Assembly (NCBI GenBank): GCA_018398575.1
Contig: JAGTXZ010000011.1
Span: forward strand, 744,001 to 808,000
DNA: 64,000 nucleotides
From: Ampelomyces quisqualis
Lineage: Eukaryota; Ascomycota; Dothideomycetes; Pleosporales; Phaeosphaeriaceae
Direction: 5' to 3'
In this document: positions 54,659-64,000 of the stretch, in pieces
How positions within the stretch are numbered: the stretch's first letter is position 1
Layout of the letters: every line of letters begins with the position of its first letter
Position numbers and translations under genes: made by a program
Notes under the pieces: model-generated
Databases searched by the model: none
What the model saw: the letters and a program-made list of their open reading frames with translations, nothing else
What the model was told of the DNA's origin: nothing

Positions 54659-56468
54659 GGGTGTTTGGATGTTAACTAATCTCCTTGAATATGGGAGGTG
54701 TATGTTTGCCTTTTATCGGCGTAGAGTGCATATGGAAAGAGGGGGGGGATCTTTTTCGAATAGCATTGTCATGCGCATAGCGGACATGGATGAGACGTAG
54801 ACGATGTTTGTGCGCGTCTAAAGCGGACGCATGAGCATGAGTACTTACAAAACATCAAGTCATGATCACAGCGTTTTCTTTTTCGCCATGTCCCCAGGTG
54901 CACTCGTAGTACGGACTACTCCCCGCGCTGTTCCTTCATGGCTTGGTCACGGGGCCCGGGGCCGATTTGGACCTTGTTTGGACGTCAGTCCGCAAATATA
55001 CATGACTTCAAGAAAAAGGGCTTTTTGGCCTACAGCAATTCAAGTCCTACAGAATATGCTTGAAAAACCCCCCACTTCCTTGTATACTCCACGACAACCA
55101 CAACGCCCTTCCACAACCGACTAATTCTTACAAGTACCCAACCCTGCCCTTTCCGCATCCTCGTTCCACAACCCAGTATTACTACCAATAGTACCACCAG
55201 CCCAATCCCTCTCCTCATCCCTTACCCCCCTCCTTCTTTCCTTTTCGTCGTTCATGTCCGTCACAATCCATCACCCAAGCCCCCGCCCCCTGTACCCCTC
55301 CGTCTTGAATCCCAGTAAGAAATACAACTCTGCGTCGCGAAGCGAACAGTAAACATCCTGGCCCGCGAAGCGGACAGACGGGCGCATTAACAAAGCCTGG
55401 CTCGTGGGAGCGGCGGGTCTTTGAGGCGTTGAAGAAGGAGTGCTCAGGGAGGGGGAGCAGGAAGGATGTTGTTGTTTTTGTGATGGGGGTTGGGATGACG
55501 ACGACGACGGCGATGACGGCGATGATGATGAGTGCAACCCCGTCGAATTTACCCAGGTCATGATAGGTACGATGCTACTGATATGCGCTCCCAGCACTGT
55601 TGCCAAGTTTGTCTGCACAAGTCACTGTAGGGAATCCCGGTCCAGGGCTCGTTGCTGGAACTGTGGTGCGTGGGGTTTGGTCATTCGAGGACAGAAGTAG
55701 TTGGACTTTGAAAAGGGAAGAGATTGGGTTGGTTTCCAAGTCTGATTGCTGCGATCGCGCATGTTACATGTATATATACCCACCCCCTCTTTTTCTCTCG
55801 GCGCACATCACGCGCTATAGTGACTTGCCTTACCTTACCCCCGTCTTGCGCTACTTGTGTGCGCTATCCTTTCCAACGGTGGCGCAGTCACAGTTATTGC
55901 TGCGCCAGTGTAGGTCAGCTAGCTTGAGGAATTGTTGCTCGGAGATGACGCGTGGCTTTCGTCGTACGGGTTCGACATCTTCCGTGTCGAAGTACTGGTT
56001 CAAACATTATGATTCTCGCTGGGAGGTGGAGGCCTCACTGGATGGGTCGACAGGTACTTTTGGCGAGGGATTGCACCATGATGGGCGACCTTGATGGCAT
56101 GCTAGCACGCCATCCAGGGGCACGAATGTGTGCGAGACTGACACCATGTTGCACCAGAAGCACGTCTTGAAGGACCAAATATTTGTCATTGCGAAGGGTA
56201 TCTATTCAGAATTCAAGGGGGGCCGATGTGCAGCAAACTTTAGACGGCCAAAAGTATGATGCCGTATGGCCCATGTTTTTCCCGGGGGCCATGTAAACCC
56301 CAACAGGCCGAGGGACACCGCCCTTTCCTGCAAAAGATCGAAACGCCATGCTAATCGGGGTCGTGAGACGTCAAATGACTGAAGATCACCGCGAAGATCA
56401 ACGCTGCTAAGTGTTATGAAGAAAATGCCGCAAAACCAGTACTAGCCTCAAGATGTTGTAAAAATGTC
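54659..56468. other. 1.8-kb convergent gene-free stretch
   Basis: Between the stops of the transporter and sconB. A gac/gat-type microsatellite lies at 55494-55532. A Ser/Pro-rich minus-strand frame at 55271-55618 was considered and rejected. No RNA gene recognised. Confidence 0.55.
55494..55532 (+). repeat. gac/ggc/gat triplet microsatellite
   Basis: An imperfect run of gatgacgacgacgacggcga type of about 39 bp, in the gene-free stretch between the sugar transporter and sconB. Confidence 0.8.
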
Positions 56469-58637
56469 TCATACAAAGCAATGCACGCGCACTGTGCCAT
56501 CCTCACTACCACTGACGACTCGCTCATCGCTCAGGCCAACACAGGTGACTGGTCCAGTGTGTCCCGTCAATGTGCGCTCGTGCTGACCTGTGCGAGGGTC
56601 CCAGATCTTGATCGTCTTGTCTTCCGCACCGCTCACGAGACGGAGCGAGTCAGCAGCCAACGACCAGATGCCTTCAACGTGGCCGAAGAAGCGGTGCACG
56701 CAGCGACCCGAGGGCACATGCCAAAGACGAATAGTGCCGTCGAGCGAGCCGGTGAGCATGTAGGAAGGAGGACTGGGGCGATCAGAATCCTCGGAGAAGA
56801 AGGATGTGTCTTGGGAGCATGCTGATATTGAACGCTTCAGGAGCAACATGTTGGCGCTGTCCGACGCAAGGGATGCGGTGTCTGACATGTCATTATTTGC
56901 ATTTGCGACAAAATCCTCTTCGTCAATCTCGAATTCGTGAGGAAGAGGGAGGACCTGCTGTACTTGGCCGACGTGTCCTTCGTAGGTCCTGAGGCATTGG
57001 TGGGTGTCGAGATCCCACAGCTTGACCGTCATGTCGTCGGAAGCCGAGAAGAGAGTGCGTGAAGGTGGGTCGAGCTTCACGGCGTTGACCCAGTCGGTAT
57101 GGCCTTGAAGTCTGATGCGGTTGAAGCTTTTGAAGTCGTGCACCATGATGGTGTTGTCTGACGAGCCCGAGGCCAAAAGCTTGTCGGCCATATGCAGGCC
57201 AATCACGCCATCGGAATGCACGTGCAGCGTCTTGATCAATTGTCCCGTTCGCCAGTTCCACACCTTGATGGAGTTGTCCAGACTGCCCGTGATGAGCTTC
57301 GAGTCATCAAACTGCAGACAGCGGATGCCCTGGGTGTGGCCGGTCAGAGTGCGAATCTCGTGGCCCGTCTTGATGTCCCAGATCTTGACGGTGGCATCGT
57401 AGGACCCCGTTACAAGTATCTGGTCGTCGAATTGCAGACACATGACGCCGTTGGTGTGCCCCTTGAAGATCCTCGTCGAGTAGCGCCCATACTTCCAGTT
57501 GGTGCCGACCTTGAAGCGGTCCTTGTATACGTCCTTCCACGGCCGCTTCTTGGGCTGGTCAAAGTAGGTTGCCAGCTGATCCGGCGTCGACTCGACGCTC
57601 GTGCATGAGCGCTTGGCCGAGGATTCTGGAGACGATGGATGCGCGTCCTCGGGGTGCGAGCGCTTGGTCCCGGAGCTCGAGTCAGATGTGTGGTGGCCGA
57701 GCGTGGCTGGCGGCTCGTCGGGCATGGGCGTCATGTTTGGCGACCATTCGTTCAGGCCCCGTCCAGAGGCACGCAGCTGTATCCTCCTCTTCTCGTGGCG
57801 CAGGCGGCGCTGGTCGAGCAGCGGCAACCCCCAGCCGCACTTTGTGCACTTGCGGTCGATGTGCTGCTCACACATCTTGTGCCACACGACGTCATCGTCG
57901 GCGAGCTGTCTCCAGCGGCGGCTCACCTGGGCTGCGTTGCACAGCGAGGTGGTGTCGAGGTAGCAGAGGATGCGGAAGCCCAGTTCGGTGGGCAGGGCGC
58001 CGAGGAAGTCGATTTTGATCAGGTGGCGCACCGACGAGGCGATGAAGGAGAGCTGGGGGAAGCAGCACTGGGCGAGGATGCCTTGCAGCATGAGGTTGCG
58101 GTGGCGCGAGGGGGCGGCGGAGAAGAGCGACCAGACGTTGGCGATGCTCTGCTGGTCGACCTGCGATTCCTGCTGCAGCTGGTCCTGCAGTTCCTTCATC
58201 GACGGCTCGTCTGCCTGCCGCCGACACAGCAGGTCGGGGCGGTGGCGGTAGCAGTACTTGGTGTCGGCCGTCGAGCGCGGCGCGTCCGGGCCGTCTCGGT
58301 CGGCGCCCTGGGGGTTGTACTGGTGAGGGATGTGGTGGGCGAGGTACGGCGTCATCATCTGGCCGAGCTTGGTCCATCTGCGCTGGTCCACGTGCTCGGC
58401 CACGTCGCCGTGGGCGTGTCGAGTGCGCCCCGACAGGCCCTCGTGGTCGTGGCCCTGCATCAGGGCGGCATGGGGGTCCGCGGGGGGGTCTGTGGTGTTA
58501 TTGGAGGGCGTCGAGGGCACCGACTGTGGTGGCCTCCTCCACGACGGCCGCCGGCGTCTTGAGGCGTTGGGCGGCGGGTCTGGGGGGCCGTCGGGGGCGG
58601 TTGCGACACGGACGGCGTGCGTCGTGTGAGTGGCCAT
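56469..58637 (-). CDS. sconB: F-box/WD40 sulfur controller sconB / MET30
   Basis: Intronless, 722 residues from the ATG at 58637 (MATHTTHAVRVA); the frame upstream is Arg/Pro-rich without a better start. The N terminus (1-140) is disordered and Pro-rich. Residues about 150-260 contain LFSAAPSRHRNLMLQGILAQCCFPQLSF and the F-box DFLGALPTELGFRILCYLDTTSLC, then CEQHIDRKCTKCGWGLPLL, which is diagnostic of SconB/Scon-2/Met30. From about 380 seven WD40 repeats follow (GHTNGVMCLQFDDQILVTGSYDATVKIWD and on), with an acidic insert (EIDEEDFVANANNDMSD) before the fifth or sixth blade. Known role: SCF substrate receptor that ubiquitinates the bZIP activator of sulfur genes (MetR/Cys3/Met4) under methionine or cysteine surplus. 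Divergent from ATG17. Confidence 0.96.
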   Translation of the reverse strand: MATHTTHAVRVATAPDGPPDPPPNASRRRRPSWRRPPQSVPSTPSNNTTDPPADPHAALMQGHDHEGLSGRTRHAHGDVAEHVDQRRWTKLGQMMTPYLAHHIPHQYNPQGADRDGPDAPRSTADTKYCYRHRPDLLCRRQADEPSMKELQDQLQQESQVDQQSIANVWSLFSAAPSRHRNLMLQGILAQCCFPQLSFIASSVRHLIKIDFLGALPTELGFRILCYLDTTSLCNAAQVSRRWRQLADDDVVWHKMCEQHIDRKCTKCGWGLPLLDQRRLRHEKRRIQLRASGRGLNEWSPNMTPMPDEPPATLGHHTSDSSSGTKRSHPEDAHPSSPESSAKRSCTSVESTPDQLATYFDQPKKRPWKDVYKDRFKVGTNWKYGRYSTRIFKGHTNGVMCLQFDDQILVTGSYDATVKIWDIKTGHEIRTLTGHTQGIRCLQFDDSKLITGSLDNSIKVWNWRTGQLIKTLHVHSDGVIGLHMADKLLASGSSDNTIMVHDFKSFNRIRLQGHTDWVNAVKLDPPSRTLFSASDDMTVKLWDLDTHQCLRTYEGHVGQVQQVLPLPHEFEIDEEDFVANANNDMSDTASLASDSANMLLLKRSISACSQDTSFFSEDSDRPSPPSYMLTGSLDGTIRLWHVPSGRCVHRFFGHVEGIWSLAADSLRLVSGAEDKTIKIWDPRTGQHERTLTGHTGPVTCVGLSDERVVSGSEDGTVRVHCFV

Positions 58638-59222
58638 GGCGGGGAGAGCACTGCTGTCGCGCGGCGGGGGGGTATCGAGCTGGTGAGGGCGCCAGGAGAG
58701 TGCCCATGGGCGGCGGCGGCGGCGACGTTGATGTGTTGAAGGTGCACGATGGCGCAAGAAGCACGCAATTCTGCCTCTCGGCCGCCGGGCGCATCTACAC
58801 GAGCATGGCAGTCCCGGTGGCAGAACCCCGACTCGACGATTCCTTGCTTATTCAGGTCCCTTGCAGCTTCAGGCTTCAGCATGTTGTACCGCCTAGACCT
58901 CCCCGGCTTTTGCATACACAGTACCTGCCTGGACGACAGTCACGTGCACACCTCACGCCTTAGTGGTCCGTCTGATTGGACGAACCAACCCACGTCTAGT
59001 GCTCACGTGATTGGTTGTCGTCCTGGTACAACACATGGTAGTAGGCGTCAGGGCCAACACCAGCCTGACTCTCTCCTCACCCCAGCGCTGTGTCTCGTGT
59101 GTCGCTTCGCCATCATGACCGCTGCACCATTTAGAAATCGCCTTGCTACCGTGCAGCCGTGTGCGCCTTGAAATTGCTTCATCACCACTGAACCCATCTC
59201 GTGCCTGCAACCAGGCTTCAAC
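58638..59222. promoter_or_regulatory. divergent promoter region sconB / ATG17 with E-box and CCAAT sites
   Basis: 585 bp between the two start codons. It contains CACGTG at 58941-58946, the palindrome TCACGTGA at 59003-59010 and inverted CCAAT boxes (ATTGG) at 58975-58979 and 59010-59014; the last overlaps the palindrome to give TCACGTGATTGG. CACGTG is the Cbf1-type core of sulfur-gene promoters in yeast, and CCAAT is bound by the HAP/CBC complex. Binding here is inferred only. Confidence 0.6.
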
Positions 59223-60774
59223 ATGGCGTCTCCATGCTCGCCTGCCTCTTCCACCAGCAGTGCGGGCTCCACACGGTCGGACGACCAGAATCGCCCGCAC
59301 ACACTGGACAATCTGACAACCCACTTGGTGGCTGCAAAGCGCTCACTCAATACGCAGACCGTGCTCTGGCGCGCCAATGCCATAGTCAACACAGCGCGAG
59401 ACTTACTCGAAGAAAATGCAGTCTTGGCTGCAAAGAACACGTCAATACGTAACATGGTAGAGCAGCAGGTAGATGCGCTTGAGGCAGTACGTCGCGGCAT
59501 AGACGTCATCGAGGCCGAGGTCACAGTCGAGTTCAAGGTATAGATTGCATCGCAGCCCACCAACTCACAAACTGATGCAAGGCCAGCAACTCTTGCACGA
59601 CGTCGACACCTCTTTCACAGGCCTCAACGCCACGCTCGCCATTCTCCGCGACACGCCCATCGAAGCCGTACTGCAGCCACCGGGCACGCCGCAGAAGCAC
59701 CTCTATGACTTCATCGACAGCGCTGCAGTGTCAAACCTCGAGGGCACCCTGCGCGCTTGCATAGACCGCTACAATGAGGCGCATGCAACTCTGGACGACA
59801 GCACCGATGCGTTCGACACCTCGCTCGACAACCTCCACTCCTCCATCGAGAACGTTCCGCTGACACCCGCGAGCGCATCGAACCCGAGCCCTATACCAAG
59901 CCTGTACCAACATCTCGAAGCGCATGCAAAGGAGGTCGCCCAGGCTTTCCAGTCACTCGTGCAACATTTTGATCTCTGTGTGACCGCACTTCGACATACC
60001 GAAGGAGGTTCGGCGGCGGCAGCAGCAGCAGCAGAAGTGACCGGCGACGCCGTCTCCCATTCTGGCGGCGAGTTCGCTGCACCGCCTGAGCCTATGAGCG
60101 AGCATGAGCGCCAGGAGATGATTGCAGTGCTGGTCAAAGATGCCCATGAAGTCGACGACGTTGTGTCGGAGATCCGGGAGCGCGATTCCGAGATGACCGT
60201 TCTGCTACACCACATTGAAAACCATATCAACCACCTGCGCAACGAAGCATCAGCCTTGTCGAGCATACGCCAGATGATATCGAAAATCACCGGGCAAGTC
60301 AAGTCACATATTGCGACGTCACGGTTGTACCATACGTCATGGCTAGACGACACCCGTCCCACGCTGCTGAACGGCATCGAGGAGTGGGAAAACCAGCGGG
60401 ACTTCTACGAGAGGTTTGATCTCGCCTATGCAGAGCTGTTGGTTGAGATATCGTCGCGGAGGCGAAGACATGAGAAAGCAAAGAGAAAGGCCGAAGACGC
60501 TCAAAAGGAGCTGGATCGACTTCATGCTGAGGATGAGCGTGCGAGAGATCAGTTCGCACTCGCTCAGGGTGACTTCCTGCCACTAGATATATGGCCAGGC
60601 CTGCGAGATCCACCGGGACGGTATGAGGTCAGAGCTGTCACAACCGAGCAAGGCGCAGAAGTTGATTCTCTGGAAGAGCGTCCACAGGATGACGGCGGAG
60701 TAGTTAAAAGTATACCGCAGCTCGGCAGGAATGTAGTCGAGCGGGCGCTGACAAGAGTGAAGCGAAGGATGTAG
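59223..60774 (+). CDS. ATG17: autophagy scaffold ATG17
   Basis: Exons 59223-59537 and 59587-60774 with a 49-bp intron (GTATAG, branch AACTGAT, CCAG) give 500 residues, the usual length. It starts at the ATG before a Ser-rich segment, then LDNLTTHLVAAKRSLNTQTVLWRANAIVNTARDLLEENAVL, EAVRRGIDVIEAEVTVEFK, and after the junction LHDVDTSFTGLNATLAILRDTPIE, LYDFIDSAAVSNLEGTLRACIDRYNEA. It is predicted mostly long alpha helix and coiled coil, as the family's crescent dimer demands, with an SRRRRHEKAKRKAEDAQKELDRL stretch near residue 400. Known role: scaffold of the Atg1 kinase complex at the phagophore assembly site on starvation. An Ala-rich linker (AAAAAAAEV) is present near residue 245. Divergent with sconB. 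Confidence 0.94.
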
Positions 60775-61224
60775 TCGTAGCTTGGTAGAAATCAGACATC
60801 ATTCCATCGTCCGGTGCTCGTCAGTAACAATGACTCCACACCAGCCATTGGGCCATTGCACTCCGCGTCCTCGCTGGAACATAAGCTACCAATTCGCGAA
60901 TTCCAGCAATGAAGACCTTTGGTCGTATGGAGTATGTGACTTTTCAGCCTTGCGCATCAATCGTGCCTAATATTGATATCGGAGGACAGCCGGATGGCGG
61001 CACCCATCCTGCAGTGTTGCCTCGAGCCATGTTCCAACAATCACATCGGCGACTTTAGCCTAGATGTCTATCAAGCTTAACCATTTCGGACATCGCGTGC
61101 CAAGCCCCGACGCCTATCCGGCGTCATGTCGCGCTGCCCCTGATAAATCTTCTTAGCTTTGAAATCAACATTTTGCTTCAGCTTCACACTGTAGGGCTTT
61201 GCTGGGGATGCTGGCACACAGTGC
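60775..61224. other. intergenic stretch before the AT-rich region
   Basis: Ordinary composition up to about 61200 and then a sharp drop in GC. No gene is recognised. Confidence 0.55.
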
Positions 61225-64000
61225 TGGAAATTCTGTTTATCTTTATTATCTATATTACACTCAAGTTTCCGCCAAGCTTCGTTATCATTGGCAAAAGGCT
61301 TCCGCAGAGTAGCTTCTTATTGGCTACAATTCAGTTACATAGGAGCTAGAAACTAGCTCTATTTGGACCGTGTGTAGACTAATCTACACCTATACTTATA
61401 GAGTGTATACACCTTACCCTGCTACGCTAAAAACTCGCTAACAGCTTAGCAGTAGCGCAGCAGCTTAACTCTCAAAACGTAACCTTACTTTGCTACCTAA
61501 AACCTTACTTACCTTACTTACGTTACTACAACTACTACGCCTAAATATTACCTTATTACACTTCTATTGCAATAAAAACTTTATTACACCTCTACACAAC
61601 AAATTCTAGGCTTATAATAGCCTCTTACGCGTTACTTAAGGCCTATATAAGTTACTTTACTTTACCTTTACCTATAGCTTAAGAGAGAATACTATGTTAT
61701 AGTATTATATTATTATTGCAATATTAATGCAATATAAGTAGACTATAAGGCCTATCTTACTATAAACACACTGCTCTATAACTACTCTACCTATAAGGTT
61801 AAAGAAGTTAGAGTAAGTAAATACATGTAATTGCAATTATATTACGTTATTAATATAATATAGACTGTTTAGGACGCTAGCAATAAGAATAAGAATAAGT
61901 AGAAGCCTAGTGCTCTTTTCTAGAAGAGCATTTTCTTAGCCTTTAGTATAAAGATGCTATAGCGTAGAGCTATTAGTTGCGTGGTAATATACCTGCACTA
62001 CAACAACGCTACTCTAGCGTCCTTACGCGTAGAACGCGTATAGCTACTCTAGCGTCTTAATAGCGCTACGCTAGCGTAGACTTAGTGCATTCTAGTTGTA
62101 AGAATACACGTCTAGTTATATCTATAAAAGGGTAGTTCTGCACTAAAGTAGTAGAATAAGAATTAACTTACTTTTACTTATACTACTATTGTTATCTTAT
62201 AACTTTACTACTATACAAACCTTTTATAGTTTTAATTCCTTTACTTTGCAAAAGGATAGTAGCCTAGTTACTTAATAACAATAGATTAGAATCTACTCCT
62301 AAGCCTACTAGCTAATCTATTAAGAGAAAACACTTTTAATAAGAAATTAATACTTAGCCTAGGTAAACGCTTAGCGCAGCTAAAGCGCTAGCGCTAAGAA
62401 CTTAAGAAGTAAGCTAAGATCTAGACTCTAAAGAAGAAAGTACGCTAATAGGAGCAATTATTAGCAGGTAAACAACTTCTCTTACCTTCTAAACAGCTCT
62501 TAGGCGCTCTAAATAAAACAGATCTACTAACCTCCTTAGTTAGACGTAACACGTCTCTACTAGCGCAACGCCTCTAACTTAACCTATTAGCGCTACTAGA
62601 ACGCAGGCCAAAGATTAAGAAAATCCTTGTCTTTAAAGGTAAGGGAATTAGGGAGTATTAGGACTTTAAGGCTAGGCTATCTATTACCTTTTAATTAGAC
62701 CTCTTAGCCTTCTAGCTTAAGGATTAAAAGATTGCCTTTACCTTCTAATACCTATAAACTACGTTTTAACAAATATAGATACAGAGGGAATAGAAAGATA
62801 ATAGCAAAACGCTAGCGTAGCGTAACATAATATTCTTTCTACTTAATTAGATTAAGAGCCTTATAAATAGAGAGCTTTAAGTTACTATGCAGTATTAAAA
62901 GGTATCTTAAAAGGACAGCTAAACAGTAAACAAATTTGCAGCTTATCTATCTACTTTAGAAAATTAGGTAAATCCTCTTTATAAATAAAAACACCTAGTA
63001 ATACACTTATATAGTAAACTCTGCCTAGAGATTAGAGTAGCCTTCTTTAACTATACTAAGTTTTCTACTACTTGTAGAGAACTTGTTAAATGCGCTGTAA
63101 CGCTAAAAGATAACTTGCGCTATAGTAGTAGTATACTATTACTATACTATTACATATATAGAACGCCTAGTACAGGAAAAACTTTGCAGCCTAAACTAGA
63201 CGTAATAGCTCTATAACGTTATGTTACTAGCACTACAAACCTAAGCCTAAAGCTAACTAACACTTGCTACTATTATAGCAAGATAGGCTATTAGGCTAGA
63301 GAGTGTAGATTAAGGCTTAACAGCTCTTCTCTTGTTACTAGTTTAAATGCAATACAAATAAAAAATAAGTAGGCCTAAAAAGAGCTTCTCTCTTAATAGC
63401 CTAAGTCTTACTATAATAAGAGAATTGTATTAAAGTACTTAGAACGCTGTGTAACAATAGCGCTGCATAGCTTACACAAATCCTAATTAACTATAGTGTA
63501 GAACTTAGCACTATTAACAAGAAAGTTACCTTACTTAAAGATCTTCCTTATATTAATAGCGCTACGCTACTAACTATCTACTTGCCTAACTTAAGTACTA
63601 TGCCTAGCTTCTACGCTTATTAAGCTTATTTAATAATAAAGGACAACTAGAGCGTAACTAAGTCCTTTACTACTATCCTATACAGAATTGCTAATATAGC
63701 ATAACCTGTTATTTTAGGTCTACTAAGCCTAAAAGAGGGGCGTGTTATTATTAACTACAAGTTAAAGTAGTAGCGCTACAAGCTTAACACTAATACAATA
63801 AGAGTTAAAGACGCAAAAACCTTTACAGAATTCTTTTATAACAAGCTAAGCGTGTACGCAGTCCTAGTAGGCAGTCTATAATTCTTCTCTACTAAATGCC
63901 TATTATAGCTTCTTAAACTTAAGGATTTTAAAAATGTTACAAATAGTAACGCTACTAACGCGCTACTGCAGCACTATAGAGGTAACTACACTATTAAGTT
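61225..64000 (+). mobile_element. RIP-degraded Ty3/Gypsy-like LTR retroelement, 5' part, truncated by the window end
   Basis: The region is strongly AT-rich, TpA-rich and packed with stops, unlike its neighbours. Plus-strand frames still show gag-like pieces near 62630-62780 (KGKGIREY, DFKARL), and a CCHC zinc knuckle at 63265-63306 in which only C1 and C14 survive: position 4 is Tyr (TAT, from TGT), position 9 is Tyr (TAT, from CAT or CAC) and position 10 is TAG. Downstream, about 63530-63990, a protease/linker stretch reads LPYINSATLLTIYLPNLST, KSFTTILYRIANIA, GRVIINYKLK and LSVYAVLVGSL. These match, from memory, fungal Gypsy polyproteins. The upstream 1.4 kb probably contains the 5' LTR and gag start, but I could not place LTR ends. 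It is inactive; the left edge is approximate. Confidence 0.75.

Noticed and set aside
55271..55618. 115-residue Ser/Pro-rich minus-strand frame
   Set aside because: It starts at GTG and its middle is the triplet microsatellite read as Ser; no evidence of a gene.
57639..58562. 307-residue plus-strand frame opposite sconB
   Set aside because: Antisense shadow of the F-box/WD40 gene, with no domain of its own and composition explained by the GC-rich opposite strand.
61980..62100. Palindromic gcgctacgctagcgta strings as a possible repeat array or origin
   Set aside because: They are scattered leftovers of GC within an AT-rich, mutated retroelement and are not regularly spaced; no CRISPR-like or origin-like arrangement is present.

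Overview
The window is nuclear DNA of a filamentous ascomycete (Pezizomycotina, most likely a dothideomycete; the class is an inference). The signs are introns of 45-60 bp with GT...CTAAC/CTGAC...AG signals, ERMES, SCON and Zn2Cys6 genes of the filamentous-fungal type, a HET-family relic, and transposons decayed by C-to-T/G-to-A mutation of the RIP kind. I assigned genes from recognisable protein families and rebuilt exon joins by hand, checking that every join keeps frame.

Layout. 0.1-13.5 kb: TRAPP subunit TRS20, the ER ubiquitin ligase DOA10 (convergent with TRS20), a large repeat protein diverging from DOA10, and a single-pass membrane protein. 13.5-19.3 kb: an intron-containing tRNA-Val(AAC), ECM15 and the ERMES subunit MDM34. 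19.3-25.4 kb: a dead HET-type gene and a Zn2Cys6 regulator. 25.4-37 kb: secreted M14 carboxypeptidase, CDC27/APC3 and SND2/TMEM208 (divergent), mitoribosomal protein mS45, and WHI3-like RNA-binding protein. 37-40.9 kb: a gene-poor stretch. 40.9-51.9 kb: cytochrome b5 reductase, then an accessory island with three related F-box-like loci (one open, two dead, one of them split by a 636-bp inverted-repeat element), a second Zn2Cys6 regulator and a small PPxY protein. 52.8-60.8 kb: sugar transporter, the F-box/WD40 sulfur controller sconB/MET30, and ATG17. From about 61.2 kb to the end: an AT-rich, heavily mutated Ty3/Gypsy-like retroelement that runs off the window.

Most genes are housekeeping: ER quality control and targeting (DOA10, SND2), organelle contact and autophagy (MDM34, ATG17), ubiquitin-driven cell-cycle and sulfur control (CDC27, sconB) and mitochondrial translation (mS45). 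The unusual biology is in 42.6-47.6 kb and at the right edge: an F-box-like family under decay, a transposon inserted in a coding exon of one member, and a retroelement whose zinc-knuckle ligands were lost by transitions. I found no clearly new multi-gene system; the best candidates for novelty are the 636-bp element with its subterminal repeat array and the 1377-residue repeat protein.
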